Source: Pseudoscleropodium purum
Lineage: Eukaryota > Streptophyta > Bryopsida > Hypnales > Brachytheciaceae
Direction of reading: 5' to 3'
Assembly: GCA_963969395.1 (NCBI GenBank)
Contig: OZ017795.1
Coordinates: 25,277,063-25,341,062 of the forward strand
DNA length: 64,000 nucleotides
Below, one piece after another: positions 1 through 12,299 of the stretch. The first letter of the stretch is position 1; each line of letters starts with the position of its first letter. Position numbers and translations under genes: made by a program. The notes below the pieces were generated by a model, which worked only from the letters and a program-made list of their open reading frames with translations, had not been told where the DNA came from and did not search any database.

Positions 1-1
1 C

Positions 2-103
2 GCACGTAACAAGAGCTCCCTGCACGAATTGATCAAGTCAAGGGGCCCTCCAAGCTCCAGCACTGCTGCAAAACAAGCAGTTTGTACGCTACAAACACTA
101 TAG
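2..103 (+). CDS. Possible C-terminal tail of a gene entering from the left (partial)
   Basis: Only one forward frame is open from the window edge. It gives 33 codons ending at TAG 101-103; the other two forward frames stop within the first 35 bases. The tail is Ser/Lys/Ala-rich and includes NKSSLHELIKSRG, which I do not recognise as a family. An AATAAA signal follows at 187-192, a plausible 3'-UTR distance, and local GC content is higher than in most of the window. I infer a last exon plus 3' UTR. It could equally be chance, because 33 open codons is short. Confidence 0.25.
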   Translation, partial: ARNKSSLHELIKSRGPPSSSTAAKQAVCTLQTL

Positions 104-1790
104 CTTCTCTGTAGATATAGGTTATATCTCTGCGTTGTCAGATTACCGTAGAAGTGTAGAAAGGTCGTGTCTGTGCCCAAAGTACTAATAAAATACAAAA
201 AAGGGGGCTGGGTGCCTGGGCTCCACTTGTTGCGAGCGTCTGGGCGAACGAGGTAGAATTTCATACGGAGTATCTGTTTGTAACCCCCCTGAAGGAAGTC
301 GTGCTGCAATTTCGACCCGATAAGACAGCATCCTAAGCAGATCGTATCCTCGTCGCACATTGATTGATTGAGAATGTCATGTATCAAAAGAACAGAAAAA
401 GTGGGCTTAGTGGTGGGATCCAGGCATCCAGGCATTCTCGAGCATCGGGTCAAGAGGACTGGAGATGCCCACCACAAGAGAATGATTCGAATACTTAAAT
501 ACAGTACTCAAACAACACCGCTTGACTGACTGCTTGAGACTAATGACGAAATTATTGTCGCCGTCAGTGAAAAGTCGGCGATAACCGTGTGGAGAATATT
601 CTCACAATGGCGGTCGTAGGCTAAGACCGTGACGTCGAGAGGGAATCTTTTCGTTTCGGAAGGAATGAAATTCCGTTTTTTGCAATTGATTAGCCGATCG
701 CTCTGCTTGTTGAACCATAGTCGAGGCGAAGGGTGCGCGGGATCACTTCCATGCTTGCGATGAGCGTATGCCACGAATCCAAGATGCCTGAAGGTTTGTA
801 GACTGTCAGTTTCGGGTTTGGACAGCTGAAAGAATGATGTGTGGCTTTTGAATTTATGTCACGGGTGCTGTTGCTCAAATCTTTGGCGATGGTAGTACTG
901 TTGGACTCTGATTTTCAGTCTTTCTGGGGCTGCGCTAAATCGCTAATGGCTTTGTAGGGTTCAAATAAATTGGTGTGTCTGCATAATTTAATCCTTATTC
1001 TGTGTGGTGTTTTGTAAATCGTAACTTCTACTTTTCAAATTTTAGGGTTTAGGTTGTGGGCCAGAGTTCTTCTGCAATTTTCACGCAGTAAGGTATCCTT
1101 ATTTGAAGGATCCTATTCTCTTTCTTGTGCTAGATAGTGTCGAGTAGACTGCCTCTTCTAGCTCACTGTTGAGCAGAACGGTTGTTCTCATACCGGTAGT
1201 ATCCTAAATCCTTGCAGTGTCAACTTCAGAGCTCCTGTGAAGCTGATACCGTTGGAAAGACCATTTGATCAATCTTGTCCCTCATCTGGTTAGAATGTAC
1301 ATTTTGGGATAAAGTTGTGCTAGAAGGTGTAGCCCACAGTGCATACTGCCATACTGGTACTTAGCACAACTTTGAACATTCTGAGATTATTCTGATGCTT
1401 GAATTGCACAATGCAAAACACTCCAGCGCCGATTCCACTAAGCTTACCTGTGGCAATGTTCCCCAGTTGTTGTTCTTTGGTAGTCAACATTTCGTTTTTT
1501 AAGATTCTGTGAAGAATCTTTGAAATCTCTACAGAATCTGAAGAAATACGTTGGTAATATCATTCAGTGGTCTCGGTACTTCGGTAAGTAGTTGTGAAGT
1601 CAGTCTCAAATCATCACTTACGAAGGCGTCCTTGAATTTTGCTGGGACAGTTGCGATAAGCAAGACACTAAATCCTGCCCACGAAGTGGTTCAGCAGGGT
1701 AATTTATCCACAGGGGTTTTCTGTGGATAAAAGTTTAAAAAAAGCCCCCTATTTTGAGCCATGTTTAGAGTAATGTTCTAGACTCCTAGC
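104..1790. other. Gene-free, GC-richer flank; possible 3' UTR at its start
   Basis: An AATAAA polyadenylation-like hexamer lies at 187-192. The rest is close to balanced base composition, unlike the AT-rich DNA that follows. Two overlapping minus-strand ORFs (508-774, 690-878) have no recognisable domain. I see no repeat structure. Confidence 0.4.
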
Positions 1791-4500
1791 TAATTTGGGG
1801 TCTCTGTTTGTAAACATGAATTCAAAATTTGCAAAAAAAAATTGTGAAAAAATATTCATGCTCATTTCCCTAGGACAAATCCAACTTGTTGGGCCCATTT
1901 CATGGGCATGATATAATGCCTTGCGTTGTGATATAGCTCATCAGAAGCTCGAGCTTTATGTTTTATTTATCATATGTATTGTACCAGTATGGCTACAACT
2001 AGCCACATGTGTGGTATAATTTGCCATTGTTATATATAAAAGGTATATCACCTATTTTCAACAATGACCCCATTCATACAATAGAGGGTGACCTATTTTT
2101 GTGAATGAGGGGAATATGATGGGGCTTAGCAACTTTGTTGTTGTATGATGAATAACACATTGACACCATTTAATAACACATTTTAGTTTTGCACTTCTTC
2201 AAAATAGGTTTGCTTGTACATCAAGAATAAGTTAGATTGTAATTTACACTTCCTTGGTTCTTATTAATTCCAAACTTGATGAAAAATTAGTAAAAAAAAT
2301 GTGCAATCTTCAATATTTATAATTCATGATAGGAGAAATTATCCCCACTGCCATTGCCCACTCACACACATGCTAAAATGCTTAACATTGTCAAAAAGGT
2401 GATAAGGTAGAACTGTCTAATACCACCATTTACCTAATTTTGCCACCTATAGGTTCCTTCCATTTCCATCATTGGCTCCATTTATAACCACAATCTTACC
2501 AATCCATTATCATGATGGCAATGCATTGGAGAGCACACATCAGCCCACACTTCAACAATGGTCTAATCATGCTTCAACAAGGGTCTACTCACAATTTTGC
2601 ATTTGAGTTTTGAAAAATCACAAAAAATTCAATTTTTGTTAGAATGTCTTCATTCTTTTTGCAATTGACTTCTCTCAAACAATTCAATCTTTAAAAAATA
2701 TGAGAACTCAAAAATAGCTTTTCTTAAGTACCTAGATTGCAAATCTATATGGTAATGGGTAGTTGTACCTTATATCTTAACCTTTGCATTCCCACTTGCG
2801 TTGCTTATTAATTGTCAAGCATGGGTGAATGTGAGGTGGAAGTATGTAGGATTGGATTGTGGAGCCAATCAAGAATGTCATTCTTTGTTCATAACCACTT
2901 TGTGAATTATTTGCGTTCATTGTGTCATATAAATCTATGTCTATAAATTTTGGGGAAAAAAAAAAGAGTTCTTTTGTGCAAGTTGTAATTCTTAGTGCAT
3001 CACCTCTCATCTTTCAACTAAACAAGAAACTAATGCCTATGGTAAACACTAATGTTATTCCTATCCTACCACCCCATTTCCACAAGTGTGAACTTGAAGA
3101 ACAACAACATATAATAACAATCAAACTTGAGACCTTGAAGACAAAATTTGACAAACCTTCCACCCAGTGTAAACAACTTCTACAAAATTATCTCTGATAA
3201 TGAAAGGAATAGGCTCTAATGAACATGCAATGTAAAAGAGACCTACTCAATATTGAATTTGGGGTCTTTGGTAAGACTACACGCTTTTGACAAAGTCCAA
3301 GTGTGGCTAAGTTTGATTATGCTATTAGTGTATGTGGTTGCAAGCTTTTGATGGTTTATCGACTTTGGGTATTTTGTTCAGACTAAGGTAGAAGTTTTTA
3401 TTTTGGATAACTTAAGCATTTTAGCCTATATAATGTGGAAAAATTGTAGAGAAATTGAATTCAATGTATGCAAAAATAAAGATGAGGAAGAATGCTAAAT
3501 AAATCGAAATCTTTTCTCCAAAAATGAATTTTTTTTTAAATTTAATTGTAGAATTTTCATCTAAACCCATTCTAGTCTCATAGACTCACTTATTTTGGTT
3601 TTCCTTAAATCAAGAATGAACAGAGATGAATAGACAAGAAGGTACAAAGAATGAATCTTCTTCAATAAATAGTACTCCGTACATTCAACTTGTTGTCCAC
3701 AATAGGACACCCTACGCAACCATCATGGGAGCTATCTGAAATAGGTTCTTCTACCATACCTTACACCCTCTTGACAAAGTCAAAGTGTGTCTAGACTCTT
3801 TAGCCTGTGTGTTTGCTAGCTTTTGCTGGTACATGTGATAGTTTTTGGCAGTAATTTTTGTCAGGGTTTGCATGTTGTGCTTATCTGTGTGAAACAACAT
3901 CCTCGGCCTCGGTCAAATCGTGATCAGCGACTGTATCTTGGCCAATAGTTTCCGTGCATGGCTGAAGCCCCTCAAGTTTTAAAATATAATTTCAGTCCAC
4001 ACTCACAGGCTCTAAAAGTTAGTACGTATGATAAGTGTACGTACACTGTTGATTTTCCCTCGTTGGAGTTATTGTGCTTCTCGCTCAAAGCTGCCTCTTT
4101 GTTGGGACCCAGCTGTCCCATGCCACAGCCCCAGCTAGCATGTACTGTAAAATGGTATTTTTATGATGTTGGTTGAGTGCCAAGTAGGCAAGTAGCTAGT
4201 CGGTACACTGAATTGCAAGTTATTCCATTTCTGGTCATCAATGCAGAAAACGTGAAATGGTGGGACTGGTGGTAACCAAGGCATGTGAAGTGATTGAACT
4301 GCTATAACTTAAAGGTAGCCCGTTGAGAGGTAACTTGGACTCGCGTTAATGTGTGACAAAGGGATCAGACAAGGAGATTGAAGCTGCAATGGACTCTCAA
4401 TGCAATAGTTGTCACTTCTGAATATTTTTATCTGCAGAAAATGTGTTCATCCCATTTCGAAGGACCCCAACTGGAGTTTGAGCCATTGAAATCAAGAGTT
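1791..4500. other. AT-rich gene-free stretch with one diverged direct repeat
   Basis: No convincing coding sequence. A diverged direct repeat of about 90 bp occurs at roughly 3267-3355 and 3765-3850. Both copies contain TTGACAAAGTC followed by AAGTGTG and later GCTTTTG, so they are likely two fragments of one old transposon. Everything else is low-complexity A/T-rich sequence. Confidence 0.4.
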
Positions 4501-4510
4501 TTTAATCATC

Positions 4511-4835
4511 CGGAGTGCTTTCATTGCCTAAATTGCCATTGTATATTGTCCCATAAGCATGGACAAAGTCCCATCAAGTCTCTTTGAAGGAATCCATTCA
4601 CAAAATTGCAGGGAATTGCAACTAATCCTTGCATTTTCAAAACAAGTTCTTTGCAAATGAAGAACTTGTTTTGAAATTTGACACATTCATTTGTGAAGAA
4701 CTTGTTTTGAAAATGCAAGGATTAGCTGCAATTCCCTACATTTTTGTGAATGGATTCCTTCAAAGAGACTTGATGGGACTTTGTCCATACTTATGGGACA
4801 TTGGACAATGGCAAGGCAACTAAAGCGTTCCTTTG
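4511..4835. repeat. Large imperfect inverted repeat (hairpin), arms about 150 bp
   Basis: The left arm (about 4511-4660) is the reverse complement of the right arm (about 4687-4835), with roughly 90% identity by eye in the inner 130 bp and a loop near 26 bp. Blocks such as GGACAAAGTCCCATCAAGTC and CTTTGAAGGAATCCATTCAC occur in one arm and inverted in the other. Because of this symmetry both strands encode nearly the same 64-65-codon ORF (4629-4823 plus, 4521-4718 minus). It could be a foldback transposon, an inverted duplication of a gene fragment, or a long-hairpin small-RNA precursor. The outer ends are decayed and I found no clear target duplication. Confidence 0.8.
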
Positions 4836-4849
4836 GGTGATTTGTTAAA

Positions 4850-7197
4850 CTCAAAAACTTCAAAGAATGCTCACTAAATTTTTTCTTGGAAGAAAGACTT
4901 AGCCAACGAGTGGTTATTATCAAAAAAAATATTTAATGGATAGTACCAATGCACAGGAAAGGGCAAGGGTTGATTAATGGAGGTAAATAGTTAAGTGGAA
5001 TTTTAGATTTCTAATATATTTCAATTGATTAAAAGGCTTTGAAAAAATATTTTATTGTTGCAATCTGTGCGAAAATGAGTTCATATGATCTTAGCTATTC
5101 TTAATTGCATTTGGTTAGAAAAGGCAGATCCAAAGACAGACCTCAACCTCTATACTAGAAAGAACATGAAATTGAAGGACATGTGGCAAGTGTTTGGATG
5201 TAATCACAAATTTAGACTACTTGTTTTGAATTCAAGGTCATGGATCCTAAGAGCCATGTTCCCACCATTAAAGAAGATTTGAGGCCAAAAGAAGACTACA
5301 AGTTTCCAGACCTGATAACGTTGTGAATGTAGCCAACAATGAAGTTTGATGTAACCAAAAGAATGTCATGTCATTTCCCCTCAAAAGATTATAAATCAAT
5401 TTTTTTAATTTAAAGATTTTTTAATTTAATTTTTTTTTAATAGCTAGTCGTAACCTTCCCTACAAGGGAACAAAAACAAAACAGGCTGTTATTGCCCTCA
5501 AATCTTCTCTAATGTTCAATTTTTTTTATTGGACCTACATGTATTATCTATAGTGAACATTTCAAATTAGTTTTGTGGGTAAACATATAGAATTTTGACA
5601 ATTTGTATTATTTTTTAAGATAAACCTTGGATGAAGAACCGTTTTCAATACATAGTAAGAGGAAAAACAAGATAAACTTAAAAGGAAAAAATAGCAAGCA
5701 ATAATTCTTGTTGTTTACAAAAAATTTATATATAATATGGTATGGAATATAAGTAATCTCACATAAACAAGTTGGATACATCATGGACTTTAATTGTATT
5801 TTTAATAAAAGATATTGTTAAAATTTTGTATAGAATTCAAGGTGGATTTTATATCCTAAACCCTTTACATCTTTATATATTTGTTAGGTGAACTTTAAAT
5901 GACCTTTATAGTCAATACATCTATATTTTATATAATATGATGCCATTGAAAAATAAATTAGAATACCTTGGATGTATTGTAAAATCTATAAACATCCAAA
6001 CATCCTTTTCTAAATAATGAACAAAATCAAACTTTATTTTTTCATATGTCACAATGCACATTTCTAGTATATGTTTTTTTATTATACATTTTATGTAAAG
6101 TTAACTTTATGTGTATGTGATCAAATTAGAAAGGGGAGGATTTGTGAAAAATTTATGCCTCATTTCATACTCTACTAATTCACCCAAAAAATTTGAGATT
6201 TTTTTTTTAAAAACTCTTGAAAGCAACAAATAAACTTAAAGTGAATGTTTTGCATCCACAAATTCATAAAAATTAAGTGTACTTAGAATATTACATCTCA
6301 ACGTTTTTACCAAATTCCACCCACATGCAATACATATTTTATTCTTAATTTAATTCTAAAATAATACTACAGTTCTAGTTTAAGTATAATAATATGGATG
6401 ATAGCAATCATTGATCTAACCATGATGGATACTAGATCTAAAGCTTACAAATATAACTTCTATTTCTACATTATGAAGTTAACATTTTTTTCTTTTCATT
6501 GCATTTCAAAATCCAATATTCTAGGCATCCCTAAATCTAATGTTTTTTTTGTTGATGATGAAATTAAAAAGCAACCAAATTTGTTCTCTATGTTTTTCTT
6601 GATTGATTGCTATGCACATTTTTTTTAATGAATCTACTTTATATAATTTTAAAGTCTAAAAATTATTTCTGTTGATGTGATGTAGTGCCATGTGCATTTT
6701 CTATATATAAGTAATTTAGGTCATACCCAAATCATATAAATAGCTAGGAGTCAATCTTAAATCCAATATTTTTTCCATTGGCAATGAATTTAAAAAGCAA
6801 ACAAATCATCAAATCTTTCCTTGATATTTTGAAGAAATAGAAATCATATTAAAAAATGTAGATTGAAATTATTTGTAAAAAGTATAGAACTAATACAAAT
6901 ACAATAAGAAGTGGAATTTTGATTACAATAACATTGTCTTTTGTACAAACATTTTTTAAGCACTACAACTAAAATGATTCAAAAATATGAATTTTTTTAT
7001 TTTCAAAACCTACAATTGAATATACTATATACACGAGTGACCTTGGATTATTCCATAATGATTGAAATTAGCCACATGAGTTCATATAAAAGGTTCAAGA
7101 ATGCTTAACATAAAACTTAGAGAGCAATGGAACTTGGCTACTAGAAATCATTAAAGTACACCCTTTGTGACCACATTTTATAATGTCTAATTTAGGT
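4850..7197. other. AT-rich gene-free stretch
   Basis: Very AT-rich, with frequent stops in all frames and homopolymer A/T tracts. The short ORFs here (for example 5085-5282 and 6398-6628) show no domain. I see no structured repeat. Confidence 0.45.
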
Positions 7198-7202
7198 ATT
7201 GC

Positions 7203-8811
7203 TGTAGATTGTTTTGGCACCCAATTGGAATTTATCCAAATTATAGTTAAGTTCGTTCCTAAGGAGGCTTTACACATAGGAATATCTCTAATATAGTGAA
7301 TTCATAAGTCATTGCAATCTAAGCATAGAGAAAAATATTCATTTACCACATACAATTTGTATTAATCCTCACATGATAAACTAATTACACCATTTTCACT
7401 CCCCTCTTAATAGCCACAAGAGTTTAGTAATTTCCCAAATATGATGATCTTTAATCTTTAGCTTGCAGTCTTTCAAATCGGACTCCACAGGAAACACTCA
7501 GTCTTTTACCTTCCAACTTGGGCTCAACATCACAAGCTCTTCATACTCAAACTCTCCTAATTGGAATTAACCAATTTGTAATTATTCACTAATAAACATT
7601 ATGCTCCACCAATTAGGACAGTTAAACCATTCACAATTATCTTCACAGTCCAACTTGGACAAAACTACAACGACACACAGATCAAACTTCCCATTTGGAC
7701 AACAATAAAACCTCACTGATGCACTCCTAAACTCTGATTAGGAAAACATTCTCAAACAATTATGCATCATTGACTCACATGCATAAACATTTTCAAATCG
7801 ACTTCATAAACCTCCAATTGTTCATATAATTTAATTTCACATGTTACAGCTTTGAATTAGCAATTTTACTGCTCCGAAATGGTGACAAAATCACTGTTAT
7901 CACAACAATAAACTTACAGCTTTCAGATTCCAAATGTTTACTATCTCTATTGCAATTCTAATAGTCTCTAAGTCCTTTCTTCTAATTTTCAACTGGGACT
8001 TCTCCTTCTTAACCATGAACATCCTAATTTCCAATTATGACTACTTTGATTCTCATTGCATCACTCCAACTTGATTCTCTTACTCTTGCAAGTTCACTCT
8101 CTCCAACTAGGAAATATTAAATCTTATTGAAACTATTGCCATACTCATACACTGATCAAACATTCTTCACTCCAACTTGATTCTCCCACTTGGAAATATT
8201 CTCCACATTCAAATTGGATTCTCCCTGCACAATGCACACACTGCACTTCTTTCCGACTAGGACTGACTCATCACCATTCACTCTGACAAACTCAGCTCCC
8301 AATTAGGACTCACACAAGTAATTAAACATCTACACAAAATCACACACATAAAAAAAACATACGCAGCCAACTTGGACTGGAACACGACTGGGCTTCACTC
8401 AACAGATGGTAAGTAAAACTAAATACAAAATTCAGACCAAATAGGAAATCCAAACCAAACGGTTACCCATTCGGAGAGACAACCTAATTGCTTGCAACCC
8501 AACTTGGAACTACACAACCCACCATTAGGAAATAACCGACCCAACTTGTTAACCGTAGCCTAATTGGACAACTGACCATCCTAATTGGAATTCTACACTA
8601 CCAACTCCCCACTTACAACCAAGTTGGAAATCAAAAACCAACACCTTCATTCACACCAACTTGTACTTAACCTTGCACCAACAGACATCCCAATTAGGAA
8701 AACATACCACCAAATAAGACCAAACTGCACCCAAACACACAAAACTCATTCCAAATGGGTTCAAAAATACTTCAAAAATTCAAAATCTGAAAACCAAATA
8801 GGCATTCTACA
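7203..8811. mobile_element. Solo LTR, copy A of the TGTAGA/TCTACA family
   Basis: Begins TGTAGATTG and ends GCATTCTACA, giving the TG...CA ends and short terminal inverted repeat (TGTAGA/TCTACA) of an LTR. It is flanked by a perfect 5-bp duplication, ATTGC at 7198-7202 and 8812-8816. No gag or pol remains, so it is best read as a solo LTR of 1609 bp. The plus strand is C/A-rich and G-poor. Most G residues fall in a recurring decamer, CCRAHTHGGA (for example CCAACTTGGA, CCAATTAGGA, CCGACTAGGA), about every 50 bp and always in the same orientation. Copy C (34785-36773) is very similar at both ends. The parent superfamily cannot be told without internal sequence. Confidence 0.85.
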
Positions 8812-8816
8812 ATTGC

Positions 8817-10050
8817 CAAAGCCCTTTAAGAATTTAGGAGTCAAAAATGATATATACAATTTCTTTTTTTTATGATAAAGTAATACATACAACTTTCTTG
8901 TTAGCACATAAGGTAATCAAATGTATAATCACACGTATAGAATATTTCCATCCATCAATTGATCTATTAAAATAATATTTAAACAAATGTGAATTTTTTT
9001 AGTATTTGAATACAAAAATTATGGATCTTCATCAAGATACCGACAATTCTAGTATTGTTTTTAAAAATTTTAAGAAATGAAACAAATAATTATGGAAAAC
9101 AATACATAACTTTGTAATAGAATACTCAAAATGTCAACAAACTTTAGAGATTTTGAGAGTGATTTATAAGAAAAATACATATGTAGAGTCACATTAATAA
9201 AGTAATTAGTAATATTTGGCTCTATAAAAGTTAAAATTTAGTAAAATTCTCATCATTGAACTTAAATTTTTTTTGTTGCATTTACTAAAAACTTCACTAA
9301 TATAGTTCATTAAATTATGAAAAATTCCAAAAGGGCTTTAAAAATTGTAAAAACTCATTCTATGCACAAGTGTATTACTTATCCATGACATATGCAAAAT
9401 TTGATTAAAATCTTTATTTCTTGAATTTTCTATGGCAATTTTTTCAATTGTATAAAATATTTTTTAAAACACTCTATAATATGAATATGAATTTTAGTGT
9501 GATTATATATTTTTATTTTATCAAAATAGATATAATTTAGGATTTACAGTATAAATGCAAATACTATATTTTTACATTATGAAAATACGTTATACATTAT
9601 GAAAATGATGAACTCAATTGATGTGAAAGATGAATGGAGATGGAAATAAGTTTGTATGGAACATAGGGGAGCCCAACTACAATAGAGGAGTGATTATAAA
9701 AATTAAAATATCAATGGAACAACTTCAATCAATTTCAAAAGAATTTTAATTAATTATTAGTTTTTTTCTTTTTGAAATTTAGCACGGTACAATAACTAAC
9801 ACATCAAGGTTGTTCATGGGACTAAAGTAATAGGTCCATGGGAATAGGCTCATGATAATAGGTACAAAAATGTACCATAAATAATAAACTTTGATCACAA
9901 TTTTTAAATGGAATTTAAAAAAAATTATGTACTCACAGTCTCACAAACTCATAAGCTCCCACTTACACGCTGTCATGTTGTAGATTTGTATATTAGGTAA
10001 AAACATATTATAATATGTTATATTGAGTAGCTTCAAGGTGACGCCGCTCT
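8817..10050. other. AT-rich gene-free stretch
   Basis: Extremely AT-rich, with stops in every frame. I see no gene and no repeat with definable ends. Confidence 0.45.
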
Positions 10051-10056
10051 GACATC

Positions 10057-10064
10057 TATTTAAG
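10057..10064 (+). promoter_or_regulatory. TATA-like box upstream of the 152-codon ORF
   Basis: TATTTAAG lies 67 bp upstream of the ATG at 10131, in a short GC-richer patch. That spacing would place a start site near 10090 and leave a leader of about 40 nt. It is a motif match only. Confidence 0.35.
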
Positions 10065-10130
10065 AGGGTAGTTTGCATTAGAACTTCGTTTCATTCGAGT
10101 AGTGGATTTGTTTTCTACTTTAGAGTTAGA

Positions 10131-10589
10131 ATGTCAAACTGGAGGGTTTTTTCTGAGTCTCAAGATGAAGAGCTTCAACCAGAGGCTGAATTCGAGCTTT
10201 CATTGTCACAACTACCAGATCAACCCCTTTTGGAACGGGATCTTGCATTGCCACTTAGGCATCCTCGAGATGAAGCTGGGCCTTCTAGACCGCCGAAGCA
10301 ACCTCGCGTGGAGCGGCGATGGCACGATAATCTTGATACCAATGCTCGTGTTTTGATAATCTTGCTCCAAGTTGGGTGTGTTGAGTTAAGCACTCGGGAA
10401 GTGACTTTTGAAGTGAGTTATGAGGGCAAAAACATCGATCATTATTATTGTATGGTTCTGCCGGTGGAGGGTAGTCGTGGCCACCAACGTTGGTTGGAAG
10501 GTCCAGTCAACCCATTGATGAAGTCCGAGCGTACAAATTATGTTGCTGCCACCATCAAACGCATTCTCAATTTTCTGCAGATGAAGTGA
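10131..10589 (+). CDS. Uncharacterised 152-aa protein (possible small gene or transposon-derived ORF)
   Basis: An ATG-initiated, uninterrupted 152-codon frame whose GC content is clearly above its surroundings; it is the longest ORF in the first half of the window. The N-terminal 45 residues are acidic (many Glu/Asp). A basic Pro/Arg stretch, RPPKQPRVERRW, sits near residues 53-64 and could act as a nuclear signal. Residues 70-152 have mixed hydrophobic/charged composition, with LIILLQVGCVEL and a YYCMVLP strand-like segment. I see no signal peptide, membrane span or recognised domain. A TATA-like box lies at 10057-10064, and a repeat-like region follows at 10.6-12.2 kb, so the ORF may belong to a larger mobile element. 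It could be a real single-exon gene, a captured exon, or chance. I do not assign a function. Confidence 0.45.
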   Translation: MSNWRVFSESQDEELQPEAEFELSLSQLPDQPLLERDLALPLRHPRDEAGPSRPPKQPRVERRWHDNLDTNARVLIILLQVGCVELSTREVTFEVSYEGKNIDHYYCMVLPVEGSRGHQRWLEGPVNPLMKSERTNYVAATIKRILNFLQMK

Positions 10590-11120
10590 AGTTGTGATTG
10601 GAACTCTAGTTTTTTTATCTCTAGTGAGCATTTATTAAATGTTAGTTACTAATTTTATACTTTGAGTATTTTATTAAAATCACAGTGTGTGATTATAAAC
10701 GTTTAATGAGAAGTTAGTGATTAAAAGTTAGCTAGGGTTTTAGAGTAAAGGGAGAGTGTGAATGGGGATTTAGTTTGGCATCTTAGGTGGGGTCTTGGTA
10801 GGGGCATGGGCTGATGTGCCCCACCCCTCACTTGAGATAGGGAGGAAAAGAGAGAAAAGATGCTTAGTTAGTGTGTGGAAGGAGAGAGAAGTGTGGGTGT
10901 GTAGAGAGGTCTTGAAACCGAATTTCGGAGAGAGATATCTCGGTATGTATGAACTCTTTTGATATAAAAATTGGTGAGTTTGTTTCTTGTGAAATTAGCT
11001 TTCCAAAATGAGTTTGCAAGCTTGATTTGAAGGATTATTGAAGGAGTTGTGATAGTTTGAAGGTAGGAAGTTTGCGGTTACCCAATTAAGAGGAGACGAG
11101 ACTTTCGAGGCCTTTGATGT

Positions 11121-11560
11121 CTGGACAGTAGCTTGGAATGAGCTCAAATTTGGAGGAATATTATTGTATTTTGTTAGCTTTCTATAGACATATTACACTT
11201 TACAATTGGAGTATTTTTGAGTGAGATATGGAGATTCAAAGGTAGAAAGGTCTGCTGCCTTTAGAGAAGGAAGGCCGAGGCTTGCTTTGTTCATAATGTT
11301 TAGACAGTAGTTTACAATGAGCTCAAATTTGGAGGAGTATTAGTGTATTTTGTTAGCTTTCTAGAGACTTATTATACTTTACAATTGGAGTATTTTTGAG
11401 CGAGATATGGAGATTCAAAGGTGAAGAGGTCTGTTGCCTTTAGAAAAGAAAGGCCAAGACTTGTTTGTTCATAATGTTTAGATAGTAGCTTAGAATGAGT
11501 TCAAATTTGGAGGAGTTTTAGTGTATTTTGTTAGCTTTCCAAAGAGCTAAGATACTTAAT
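11121..11560. repeat. Tandem repeat, about 2.5 units of ~179 bp
   Basis: The unit starts near GACAGTAG and recurs at 11124, 11303 and 11481, spacings of 179 and 178 bp. Each unit carries ATGAGCTCAAATTTGGAGGA (with changes) followed by GTATTTTGTTAGCTTTC. The first two are complete and the third is truncated. Units differ at scattered bases, so this is an old duplication. Confidence 0.85.
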
Positions 11561-12071
11561 ATTTGAAGTTGTGAAACCTATGTAGTGTTAGTTTGAAGTT
11601 CAGAAGCAGTTTGGGGTTAGCTTTCAATTTTCTTGTTGTGTTTTTGAACACTTCAAGAATACAAGACATAGAGGAATGAAGAAATGAAGGAGTGAAGATC
11701 TTTGGAATCCTCTTGTGTGTTGTGGTTTGTGGCCCGATTTGTTTTATTTATTATTCCCAGCCGGTTTTGGAGGCTAGTTGTTTTTCCTTTCTGCATTGTA
11801 AACTTGTTGTGGGCTTTGTGGGTATCCAAGAGTAGCCCCATTTTGTGTTTGTGGTGACGAAGTGGGATTGATCACCCACATGGTCATATTTTATTGTTCC
11901 CACCGGTGAGGCACAATTGCTGGTCACCGTGGGTTTGAAGTTTAGGAGCCCATCATCCGGACGGCATCTTGTGTTATGCTGTCCCGTTTTACCCGTCTGA
12001 GGCCTGTGGTTTCTTATCACCTACCTGATCAAACCCTTACCTGTTTAGAGCCAACACAGGATAGGTCAAAG

Positions 12072-12127
12072 GAAGATTGAAGATTGAAGATTGAAGACCG
12101 AAGATTGAAGACCGAAGATTGAAGACC
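12072..12127. repeat. Short tandem repeat of GATTGAAG / ACCGAAG units
   Basis: About seven 7-8-bp units, alternating AGATTGAAG and ACCGAAG in a higher-order 16-bp pattern. Confidence 0.85.
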
Positions 12128-12299
12128 TAAAGATTGTTTGAAGTCCCTGGTTAACTAATTCCAGTTGCAGCCAGATACCCTGTGTATTCCCAAAGCGCAT
12201 TCATCTCAACCCGACAACGTTTATAAATTGGTAACTCTAGATTGTGGGCCATCATTTATAAATGAGGAAAGCCTTGTTGCCTTCAACACAATTTACATG

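Larger units (their letters stand above)
10590..12260. other. Repeat-like, GC-intermediate non-coding region (probable transposon remnant)
   Basis: Purine/G-rich forward strand containing the 179-bp tandem repeats (11121-11560) and the GATTGAAG microrepeat (12072-12127), with no coding continuity. TTGGTAACTCTAG at about 12228 weakly resembles a retroelement primer-binding site, but no clean LTR end (CA) precedes it. I read it as an untyped retroelement leader or LTR-like remnant. The minus ORFs at 11653-11841 and 11751-12020 look like shadows. Confidence 0.4.

Noticed and set aside
7460..8800. CRISPR-like array because of regularly recurring short words
   Set aside because: The decamers are degenerate, spacing is irregular, there are no uniform spacers, and the DNA is clearly eukaryotic.
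11653..12020. Minus-strand ORFs of 62 and 89 codons
   Set aside because: Mutually overlapping in different frames, no domain, within repeat-like DNA.
12228..12240. TTGGTAACTCTAG as a genuine primer binding site
   Set aside because: Only partial match to an iMet site and no CA-ended LTR directly before it.
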